NCBI RefSeq assembly: GCF_910592395.1
Contig: NC_088316.1
Coordinates: forward strand, 8,308,001-8,372,000
Origin: Lineus longissimus
Lineage: Eukaryota > Nemertea > Pilidiophora > Heteronemertea > Lineidae
DNA: 64,000 nucleotides
Direction of reading: 5' to 3'
Shown: positions 43,761 to 55,300 of the stretch, one piece after another
Numbering within the stretch: the stretch's first letter is position 1
Layout: each line of letters begins with the position of its first letter
Made by a program: the position numbers and the translations under genes
Notes under the pieces: model-generated
What the model was told of the DNA's origin: nothing
Seen by the model: the letters and a program-made list of their open reading frames with translations, nothing else
Databases searched by the model: none

Positions 43761-46335
43761 CCATGCCTATGAAATTTGAAGGAAATACTTCAATGCCTTC
43801 TACGATTTTTTGCAAGGGTCTTCCTTTTTTACCTGATGGGGTCTTAGTTTTTTACCTCAGAATTGTTACGTCACGCCCTGTAGGCAAGTAACGGTTAGAT
43901 CGATTTCTTTGATTTTCTCAGGAGAGTTGGGTTTTGATTAGTACAACATGCCTATGAAATGTGAAGGAAATAGTTCAATGCCTTCTACGATTTTTTGCAA
44001 GGGACTTCCTTTTTTACCTGATGGGGTCTTAGTTTTTTACCTCAGAATTGTTCCGTCACGCCCTGTAGGCAAGTAACAGTTAGATCGATTTCTTTGATTT
44101 TCTCAGGAGAGTTGGGTATTAATTAGTACAACATGCCTATGAAATTTGAAGGAAATAGTTCAATGCCTTCTACGATTTTTTGCAAGGGCCTTCCTTTTTT
44201 TACCTGATGGGGTCTTACTTTTTTATCTTAGAATTGTTCCGTCCCGCCCTGTAGGCAAGTAACAGTTAGATCGATTTCTTTGATTTTCTCAGGAGAGTTG
44301 GGTATCAATTAGTACAACATGCCTATGAAATTTGAAGGAAATAGTTCAATGCCTTCTACGATTTTTTGCAAGGGTCTTCCTTTTTTACCTGATGGGGTCT
44401 TCCTTTTTTACCTGATGGGGTCTTACTTTTTTACCTGATGGGGTCTTACTTTTTTATCTTAGAATTGTTCCGTCACGCCCTGTAGACAAGTAACGGTTAG
44501 ATCGATTTCTTTGATTTTCTGGGTATTGATTAGTACAACATGCCTATGAAATTTGAAGGAAATAGTTCAATGCCTTCAACGATTTTTTGCAAGGGTCTTC
44601 CTTTTTTACCTGATGGGGTCTTCCTTTTTTACCTAATGAGGTGTTACTTTTTTACCTGATGGGGTCTTACTTTTTTATCTTAGAATTGTTCCGTCACGCC
44701 CTGTAGGCAAGTAACGGTTAGATCGATTTCTTTGATTTTCTCAGGAGAGTTGGGTATTGATTAGTACAACATGTCTAATTAATTTGAAGGAAAGAGTTCA
44801 ATGCCTTCTACAATTTTTTGCAAGGGTCTTCATTTTTTTACCTGATGGGGTCTTCCTTTTTTACCTGATGGGGTCTTTCTTTTTTACCTGATGGGGTTTT
44901 ACTTTTTTATCTTAGAATTGTTCCGTCACGCCCTGTAGGCAAGTAACGGTTAGATCAATTTCTTTGATTTTCTGCGTATTGATTAGTACAACATGTCTAT
45001 GAAATTTGAAGGAAATAGTTCAATGCCTTCTACGATTTTTTGCAAGGGTCTTCCTTTTTTACCTGATGGGGTCTTAGTTTTTTACCTCAGAATTGTTACG
45101 TCACGCCCTGTAGGCAAGTAACGGTTAGATCGATTTCTTTGATTTTCTCAGGAGAGTTGGGTATTGATTAGTACAACATGCCTATGAAATTTGAAGGAAA
45201 TAGTTCAATGCCTTCTACGATTTTTTGCAAGGGTCTTCCTTTTTTACCTGATGGGGTCTTCCTTTTTTACCTGATGAGGTGTTACTTTTTTACCTAATGG
45301 GGTCTTACTTTTTTATCTTAGAATTGTTCCGTCACGCCCTGTAGGCAAGTAACGGTTAGATCAATTTCTTTGATTTTCTGCGTATTGATTAGTACAACAT
45401 GTCTATGAAATTTGAAGGAAATAGTTCAATGCCTTCTTCGATTTTTTGCAAGGGTCTTCCTTTTTTACCTGATGGGGTCTTAGTTTTTTACCTCAGAATT
45501 GTTACGTCACGCCCTGTAGGCAAGTAACGGTTAGATCGATTTCTTTGATTTTCTCAGGAGAGTTGGGTATTGATTAGTACAACATGCCTATGAAATTTGA
45601 AGGAAATAGTTCAATGCCTTCTACGATTTTTTGCAAGGGTCTTCCTTTTTTACCTGATGGGGTCTTCCTTTTTTACCTGATGAGGTGTTACTTTTTTACC
45701 TGATGGGGTCTTACTTTTTTATCTTAGAATTGTTCCGTCACACCCTGTAGGCAAGTAACGGTTGGATCGACTTGTTTGATTTTCTCAGGAGAGTTGGGTA
45801 TTGATTAGTACAACATGCCTATGAAGTTTGAAGGAAATAGTTCAATGCCTTCTACGATTTTTTGCAAGGGTCTTCCTTTTTTACCTGATGGGGTCTTCCT
45901 TTTTTACCTGAAGGGGTCTTACTTTTTTACCTGATGGGGTCTTACTTTTTTATCTTAGAATTGTTCCGTCACGCCCTGTAGGCAATATAGATCGATTTCT
46001 TTGATTTTCTTAGGAGAGTTGGGTATTAATTAACAACATGCCTATGAAATTTGAAGAAATAGTTCAATGCCTTCTGCGATTTTTTTGCAAGGGTCTTCCT
46101 TTTTTACCTGATGGGATCTTCCTTTTTTACCTGATGGGGTCTTCCTTTTTTACCTGATGGGGTCTTACTTTTTTATCTTAGAATTGTTCCGTCACGCCCT
46201 GTAGGCAAGTAACGGTTAGATCGATTTCTTTGATTTTTTCAGGAGAGTTGGGTATTGATTAGTACAACATGCCTATGAAATTTGAAGGAAATAGTTCAAT
46301 GCCTTCTACGATTTTTTGCAAGGGTCTTCCTTTTT

Positions 46336-46386
46336 AGCTCACCTCTTAGCAGAGGTGAGCTTATCCCATACCGTGGCGTCCGTCGT

Positions 46387-46418
<32 letters not shown>

Positions 46419-47467
46419 CGTCGTCGTCCGTCGTCCGTTAGCAGGGCACGTTTCGTAACTGTTAGAGCTATTGAGTTGAAACTTGGTACACATGTACCCT
46501 TATGTAATGACACCTTGGAGACCAAGTTTCGGTCCGATTCGTTTCATGGTTTGGCCACCAGGGGGCCAAACGTTAAAAGTGAAAATATGCAATATCGCCC
46601 TTAATAGTAGTCGGGAAATTTTGAAAAAAATATGGTAGGTACTTCTAGCAAAGGTGCATCATATATCGTCCGGGTTTTTGATTTGACCTCCTTTTCAAGG
46701 TCACAGAGGTCAAATGGTGTAAATTGGTCGTTAGGATGTAACGATGGCACGTTTCTAAACTGCAATGACTATTGATACCAAATTTGGTACACATTTACCC
46801 CTTAGTCAGGTGATCTCAGGGACCGAAGTTTGGGCCAATATGATTCACCACTTGACCACCAGGGGGCAAAATCCAAAAACCTTAAAAATGTGATTATTCC
46901 TTAACTTCTTGCCCGATTGCCACCAATTTGATATCATGGGTACATCTAACCACCATACAGTATATGTCACACAGGTTTTTAATTTCACCTTCTTGTCAAG
47001 GTCACAGAGGTCAAATGGCGTAAATTCGCCGTCAGGCCGTAACTATGGCACGTTTCTTAACTGCAATGACTATTGATCACAAATTAAGTACACATGTACT
47101 CCTTGGTCAGGTGATCTCAGGTACCGAAGTTTGGTGCGATCTGATTTGCCGTTTGGCCTCCAGGGAGGGGGCCAAATCCTAAATTCTTCAAAAAACCCAT
47201 TATTCCTAGTAATGACTTGCCCGATTGGCACTAATTTTATATCATAGGTACATCTAATTCTAACAACCATTCAATGTGTCACCCGGGTCTTCTTTGATTT
47301 GACCTACTTTTCAAGGTCACAGAGGTCGAATGTACTGTAAATTGGCCATTTTGGGGAAATTGTAATTGCTTGGACCTACATCAAACCTAACACTACATGA
47401 CACAATACCATGCTCTTTATCCATCTTTCCTGCACATGAGGTGAGCACAATGGCCCTGGCCATTTCA
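46336..47467. mobile_element. 1.13-kb interspersed element in the satellite, copy 1
   Basis: Starts with the hairpin AGCTCACCTC-TTAGCA-GAGGTGAGCT, followed by ACCGTGGCGTCC and a (GTC)n tract. Then three tandem units of 301 bases begin with GGCACGTTTC at about 46445, 46746 and 47047, each with GGTACACAT-, GGTCAGGTGA- and CCAGGGGGC-type words. It ends GAGGTGAGCACAATGG... near 47467, so GAGGTGAGC recurs at both ends. Non-coding; class unknown to me. Confidence 0.65.
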
Positions 47468-50059
47468 TTTACCTGTTGGGGTCTTCCTTTTTCACCTGAT
47501 GGGGTCTTACTTTTTTACCTGATGGGGTTTTACTTTTTTATCTTAGAATTATTCCGTCACGCCCTGTAGGCAAGTAACGGTTAGATCGATTTATTTGATT
47601 TTCTCAGGAGAGTTGGGTATTGATTAGTACAACATGTCTATGAAATTTGAAGAAATAGTTCAATGCCTTCTGCGATTTTTTTGCAAGGGTCTTCCTTTTT
47701 TACCTGATGGGATCTTCCTTTTTTACCTGATGGGGTCTTCCTTTTTTACCTGATGGGGTCTTCCTTTTTTACCTGATGGGGTCTTACTTTTTACCTGATG
47801 GGGTTTTACTTTTTTATCTTAGAATTGTTACGTCACGCCCTGTAGGCAAGTAACGGTTAGATCGATTTCTTTGATTTTCTCAGGAGAGTTGGGTATTGAT
47901 TACTACAACATGCCTATGAACTTTGAAGGAAATAGTTCAATGCCTTCTACGATTTTTTGCAAGGGTCTTCCTTTTTTACCTGTTGGGGTCTTCCTTTTTC
48001 ACCTGATGGGGTCTTACTTTTTACCTGATGGGGTCTTACTTTTTTATCTTAGAATTGTTCCGTCACGCCCTGTAGGCAAGTAACGGTTAGATCGATTTCT
48101 TTGATTTTTTCAGGTGAGTTGGGTACTGATTAGTACAACATGCCTATGAAATTTGAAGGAAATATTTCAATGCATTCTACGATTTTTTGTAAGGGTCTTC
48201 CTTTTTTACCTGATGGGGTCTTACTTTTTTATCTTAGAATTGTTCCGTCACGCCCTGTAGGCAAGTAACGGTTAGATCGATTTCTTTGCTTTTTTCAGGA
48301 GAGTTGGGTATTGATTAGTACAACATGCCTATGAAATTTGAAGGAAATAGTTCAATGCCTTCTACGATTTTTTGCAAGGGTCCTTCTTTTTTACCTGTTG
48401 GGGTCTTCCTTTTTACCTGATGGGGTCTTACTTTTTTACCTGATGGGGTCTTACTTTTTTATCTTAGAATTGTTCCGTCACGCCCTGTAGGCAATATAGA
48501 TCGATTTCTTTGATTTTCTTAGGAGAGTTGGGTATTAATTAACAACATGCCTATGAAATTTGAAGAAATAGTTCAATGCCTTCTGCGATTTTTTTGCAAG
48601 GGTCTTCCTTTTTTACCTGATGGGATCTTCCTTTTTTACCTGATGGGGTCTTCCTTTTTTACCTGATGGGGCCTTCCTTTTTTACCTGATGGGGTCTTCC
48701 TTTTTTTACCTGATGGGGTTTTACTTTTTTATCTTAGAATTGTTACGTCACGCCCTGTAGGCAAGTAACGGTTAGATCGATTTCTTTGATTTTCTCAGGA
48801 GAGTTGGGTATTGATTACTACAACATGCCTATGAAATTTGAAGGAAATAGTTCAATGCCATCTACGATTTTTTGCAAGGGTCTTCCTTTTTTACCTGTTG
48901 GGGTCTTCTTTTTTCACCTGATGGGGTCTTACTTTTTACCTGATGGGCTCTTACTTTTTTATCTTAGAATTGTTCCGTCACGCCCTGTAGGCAAGTAACG
49001 GTTAGATCGATTTCTTTGATTTTCTCAGGTGAGTTGGGTACTGATTAGTACAACATGCCTATGAAATTTGAAGGAAATATTTCAATGCATTCTATGATTT
49101 TTTGTAAGGGTCTTCCTTTTTTACCTGATGGGGTCTTACTTTTTTATCTTAGAATTGTTCCGTCACGCCCTGTAGGCAAGTAACGGTTAGATCGATTTCT
49201 TTGATTTTTTTTCAGGAGAGTTGGGTATTGATTAGTACAACATGCCTATGAAATTTGAAGGAAATAGTTCAATGCCTTCTACGATTTTTTGCAAGGGTCT
49301 TCCTTTTTTACCTGTTGGGGTCTTCCTTTTTCACCTGATGGGGTCTTACTTTTTACCTGATGGGGTCTTCCTTTTTTACCTGATGGGGTCTTACTTTTTT
49401 ATCTTAGAATTGTTCCGTCACGCCCTGTAGGCAATATAGATCGATTTCTTTGATTTTCTTAGGAGAGTTGGGTATTAATTAACAACATGCCTATGAAATT
49501 TGAAGAAATAGTTCAATGCCTTCTGCGATTTTTTTGCAAGGGTCTTCCTTTTTTACCTGATGGGATCTTCCTTTTTTACCTGATGGGGTCTTCCTTTTTA
49601 CCTGATGGGGTCTTCCTTTTTTACCTGATGGGGTCTTCCTTTTTTACCTGATGGGGTTTTACTTTTTTATCTAAGAATTGTTACGTCACGCCCTGTAGGT
49701 AAGTAACGGTTAGATCGATTTTTTTGATTTTCTCAGGAGAGTTGGGTATTGATTACTACAACATGCCTATGAAATTTGAAGGAAATAGTTCAATGCCTTC
49801 TACGATTTTTTGCAAGGGTCTTCCTTTTTTACCTGTTGGGGTCTTCCTTTTTCACCTGATGGGGTCTTACTTTTTACCTGATGGGGTCTTACTTTTTTAT
49901 CTTAGAATTGTTCCGTCACGCCCTGTAGGCAAGTAACGGTTAGATCGATTTCTTTGATTTTCTCAGGTGAGTTGGGTACTGATTAGTACAACATGCCTAT
50001 GAAATTTGAAGGAAATATTTCAATGCATTCTACGATTTTTTGTAAGGGTCTTCCTTTTT

Positions 50060-51188
50060 AGCTCACCTCTTAGCAGAGGTGAGCTTATCCCATACCGTGG
50101 CGTCCGTCGTCCGTCGTCGTCGTCGTCGTCGTCGTCGTCCGTCGTCGTCCGTCGTCCGTTAGCAGGGCACGTTTCGTAACTGTTAGAGCTATTGAGTTGA
50201 AACTTGGTACACATGTACCCTTATGTAATGACACCTTGGAGACCAAGTTTCGGTCCGATTCGTTTCATGGTTTGGCCACCAGGGGGCCAAACGTTAAAAG
50301 TGAAAATATGCAATATCTCCCTTAATAGTAGGCGGGAAATTTTGAAAAAAATATGGTAGGTACTTCTAGCAAAGGTGCATCATATATCCTCCGGGTTTTT
50401 GATTTGACCTCCTTTTCAAGGTCACAGAGGTCAAATGGTATAAATTGGCCGTTAGGATGTAACGATGGCACGTTTCTAAACTGCAATGACTATTGATACC
50501 AAATTTGGTACACATTTACCCCTTAGTCAGGTGATCTCAGGGACCGAAGTTTGGTCCAATATGATTCACCACTTGACCACCAGGGGGCGAAATCCAAAAA
50601 CCTTAAAAATGTGATTATTCCTTAACTTCTTGCCCGATTGCCACCAATTTGATATCATGGGTACATCTAACCACCATACAGTATATGTCACACAGGTTTT
50701 TAATTTGACCTTCTTGTCAAGGTCACAAAGGTCAAATGGCGTAAATTCGCCGTCAGGCCGTAACTATGGCACATTTCTTAACTGCAATGACTATTGATCA
50801 AAAATTAAGTACACATGTACCCCTTGGTCAGGTGATCTCAGGTACCGAAGTTTGGTGCGATCTGATTTGCCGTTTGGCCTCCAGGGAGGGGGCCAAATCC
50901 TAAATTCTTCAAAATGCCATTATTCCTAGTAATGACTTGCCCGATTGGCACCAATTTTATATCATAGGTACATCTAATTCTAACAACCATTCAATGTGTC
51001 ACCCGGGTCTTCTTTGATTTGACCTACTTTTCAAGGTCACAGAGGTGGAATGTTATGTAAATTGGCCATTTTGGGGAAATTGTAATTGCTTGGACCTACA
51101 TCAAACCTAACACTACATGACACAATACCATGCTCTTTATCCATCTTTCCTCCACATGAGGTGAGCACAATGGCCCTGGCCATTTCAT
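50060..51188. mobile_element. 1.13-kb interspersed element in the satellite, copy 2
   Basis: Same structure and orientation as 46336-47467, with roughly one to two percent differences by eye and a slightly shorter (GTC)n tract. It is inserted at the same place in the satellite unit (after GGGTCTTCCTTTTT), but the flanking unit variants differ. Confidence 0.65.
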
Positions 51189-52399
51189 TTTTTACCTGAT
51201 GGGGTCTTACTTTTTTATCTTAGAATTGTTCCGTCACGCCCTGTAGGCAAGTAACAGTTAGATCGATTTCTTTGATTTTTTCAGGAGAGTTGGGTATTGA
51301 TTAGTACAACATGCCTATGAAATTTGAAGGAAATAGTTCAATGCCTTCTACGATTTTTTGCAAGGGTCTTCCTTTTTTACCTGTTGGGGTCTTCCTTTTT
51401 CACCTGATGGGGTCTTACTTTTTACCTGATGGGGTCTTACTTTTTTATCTTAGAATTGTTCCGTCACGCCCTGTAGGCAAGTAACGGTTAGATCGATTTC
51501 TTTGATTTTCTCAGGTGAGTTGGGTACTGATTAGTACAACATGCCTATGAAATTTGAAGGAAATATTTCAATGCATTCTACGATTTTTTGTAAGGGTCTT
51601 CCTTTTTTACCTGATGGGGTCTTACTTTTTTATCTTAGAATTGTTCCGTCACGCCCTGTAGGCAAGTAACGGTTAGATCGATTTCTTTGATTTTCTCAGG
51701 AGAGTTGGGTATTGATTAGTACAACATGTCTATGAAATTTGAAGGAAATAGTTCAATGCCTTCTACGATTTTTTGCAAGGGTCCTTCTTTTTTACCTGTT
51801 GGGGTCTTCCTTTTTACCTGATGGGGTCTTACTTTTTTACCTGATGGGGTCTTACTTTTTTATCTTAGAATTGTTCCGTCACGCCCTGTAGGCAATATAG
51901 ATCGATTTCTTTGATTTTCTTAGGAGAGTTGGGTATTAATTAACAACATGCCTATGAAATTTGAAGAAATAGTTCAATGCCTTCTGCAATTTTTTTGCAA
52001 AGGTCTTCCTTTTTTACCTGATGGGATCTTCCTTTTTTACCTGATGGGGTCTTCCTTTTTTACCTGATGGGGTCTTCCTTTTTTACCTGATGAGGTGTTT
52101 CTTTTTTACCTGATGGGGTCTTACTTTTTTATCTTAGAATTGTTCCGTCACGCCCTGTAGGCAAGTAACGGTTAGATCAATTTCTTTGATTTTCTCAGGA
52201 GAGTTGGGTATTGATTAGTACAACATGTCTGTGAAATTTGAAGGAAATAGTTCAATGCCTTCTACGATTTTTTGCAAGGGTCTTCCTTTTTTTACCTAAT
52301 GGGGTCTTAGTTTTTTACCTCAGAATTGTTACATTATGCCCTGTAGGCAAGTAACGGTTGGATCGACTTCTTTGATTTCCTCAGGAGAGTTGGGTATTG

Positions 52400-55300
52400 A
52401 TTAGTACAACATGCCTATGAAGTTTGAAGGAAATAGTTCAATGCCTTCTACGATTTTTTGCAAGGGTCTTCCTTTTTTACCTGATGGGGGTCTTCCTTTT
52501 TTACCTGAAGGGGTCTTACTTTTTTACCTGATAGGGTCTTACTTTTTTATCTTAGAATTGTTCCGTCACGCCCTGTAGGCAAGTAACGGTTAGATCGATT
52601 TCTTTGATTTTCTCAGGAGAGTTGGGTATTGATTAGTACAACATGCCTATGAAGTTTGAAGGAAATAGTTCAATGCCTTCTACGTTTTTTTGCAAGGGTC
52701 TTCCTTTTTTACCTGATGGGGGTCTTCCTTTTTTACCTGAAGGGGTCTTACTTTTTTACCTGATGGGGGTCTTCCTTTTTTACCTGATGACGTGTTACTT
52801 TTTTACCTGATGGGGTGTGACTTTTTTATCTTAGAATTGTTCCGTCACGCCCTGTAGGCAAGTAACGGTTAGATCGACTTCTTTGATTTTCTCTGGAGAG
52901 TTGGGTATCGATTAGTACAACATGTCTATGAAATTTGAAGGAAATAGTTCAATGCCTTCTACGATTTTTTGCAAGGGTCTTCCTTTTTTTACCTGATGGG
53001 GTCTTAGTTTTTTACCTCAGAATTGTTACGTCACGCCCTGTAGGCAAGTAACGGTTAGATCGATTTCTTTGATTTTCTCAGGTGAGTTGGGTACTGATTA
53101 GTACAACATGCCTATGAAATTTGAAGGAAATATTTCAATGCATTCTACGATTTTTTGCAAGGGTCTTCCTTTTTTACCTGTTGGGGTCTTCCTTTTTCAC
53201 CTGATGGGGTCTTACTTTTTACCTGATGGGGTCTTACTTTTTTATCTTAGAATTGTTCCGTCACGCCCTGTAGGCAAGTAACGGTTAGATCGATTTCTTT
53301 GATTTTCTCAGGTGAGTTGGGTACTGATTAGTACAACATGCCTTTGAAATTTGAAGGAAATATTTCAATGCATTCTACGATTTTTTGTAAGGGTCTTCCT
53401 TTTTTACCTGATGGGGTCTTACTTTTTTATCTTAGAATTGTTCCGTCACGCCCTGTAGGCAAGTAACGGTTAGATCGACTTCTTTGAATTTCTCAGGAGA
53501 GTTGGGTATTGATTAGTACAACATGCCTATGAAGTTTCAAGGAAATAGTTCAATGCCTTCTACGATTTTTTGCAAGGGTCTTCCTTTTTTACCTGATTGG
53601 GTCTTCCTTTTTTACCTGATGGGGTCTTACTTTTTTATCTTAGAATTGTTCCGGCACGCCCTGTAGGCAAGTAACGGTTAGATCGATTTCTTTGATTTTC
53701 TTAGGAGAGTTGGGTATTGATTAGTACAACATGTCTATGAAATTTGAAGGAAATAGTTCAATGCCTTCTACGATTTTTTGCAAGGGTCTTCCTTTTTTTA
53801 CCTGATGGGGTCTTAGTTTTTTACCTCAGAATTGTTGCGTCATGCCCTGTAGGCAAGTAACGGTTGGATCGACTTCTTTGATTTCCTCAGGAGAGTTGGG
53901 TATTGATTAGTACAACATGCCTATGAAGTTTGAAGGAAATAGTTCAATGCCTTCTACGATTTTTTGCAAGGGTCTTCCTTTTTTTACCTGATGGGGGTCT
54001 TCCTTTTTTACCTGAAGGGGTCTTACTTTTTTACCTGATGGGGTCTTACTTTTTTATCTTAGAATTGTTCCGTCACGCCCTGTAGGCAAGTAACGGTTAG
54101 ATCGATTTCTTTGATTTTCTCAGGAGAGTTGGGTATTGATTAGTACAACATGCCTATGAAGTTTGAAGGAAATAGTTCAATGCCTTCTACGTTTTTTTGC
54201 AAGGGTCTTCCTTTTTTACCTGATAGGGGTCTTCCTTTTTTACCTGAAGGGGTCTTACTTTTTTACCTGATGGGGGTCTTCCTTTTTTATCTTAGAATTG
54301 TTCCGTCACGCCCTGTAGGCAAGTAACGGTTAGATCGATTTCTTTGATTTTTTCAGGAGAGTTGGGTATTGATTAGTACAACATGCCTATGAAATTTGAA
54401 GGAAATAGTTCAATGCCTTCTACGATTTTTTGCAAGGGTCCTTCTTTTTTACCTGTTGGGGTCTTCCTTTTTACCTGATAGGGTCTTACTTTTTTACCTG
54501 ATGGGGTCTTACTTTTTTATCTTAGAATTGTTCCGTCACGCCCTGTAGGCAAGTAACGGTTAGATCGATTTCTTTGATTTTTTCAGGAGAGTTGGGTATT
54601 GATTAGTACAACATGCCTATGAAATTTGAAGGAAATAGTTCAATGCCTTCTACGATTTTTTGCAAGGGTCTTCCTTTTTTACCTGTTGGGGTCTTCCTTT
54701 TTCACCTGATGGGGTCTTACTTTTTACCTGATGGGGTCTTCCTTTTCTACCTGATGGGGTCTTACTTTTTTATCTTAGAATTGTTCCGTCACGCCCTGTA
54801 GGCAATATAGATCGATTTCTTTGATTTTCTTAGGAGAGTTGGGTATTAATTAACAACATGCCTATGAAATTTGAAGAAATAGTTCAATGCCTTCTGCGAT
54901 TTTTTTGCAAAGGTCTTCCTTTTTTACCTGATGGGATCTTCCTTTTTTACCTGATGGGGTCTTCCTTTTTACCTGATGGGGTCTTCCTTTTTTACCTGAT
55001 GGGGTTTTACTTTTTTATCTAAGAATTGTTACGTCACGCCCTGTAGGTAAGTAACGGTTAGATCGATTTCTTTGATTTTCTCAGGAGAGTTGGGTATTGA
55101 TTACTACAACATGCCTATGAAATTTGAAGGAAATAGTTCAATGCCTTCTACGATTTTTTGCAAGGGTCTTCTTTTTTTACCTGTTGGGGTCTTCCTTTTT
55201 CACCTGATGGGGTCTTACTTTTTACCTGATGGGGTCTTACTTTTTTATCTTAGAATTGTTCCGTCACGCCCTGTAGGCAAGTAACGGTTAGATCGATTTC

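Noticed and set aside
42845-43891. A single 348-codon plus-strand gene
   Set aside because: Its first third is antisense to the Gypsy integrase, its middle is BEL gag and its end is satellite; it is a chimeric open frame, not a gene.
46296-46493. Minus-strand frame with a poly-Asp run (also at 50020-50214)
   Set aside because: It is the translation of the (GTC)n tract in a non-coding interspersed element.
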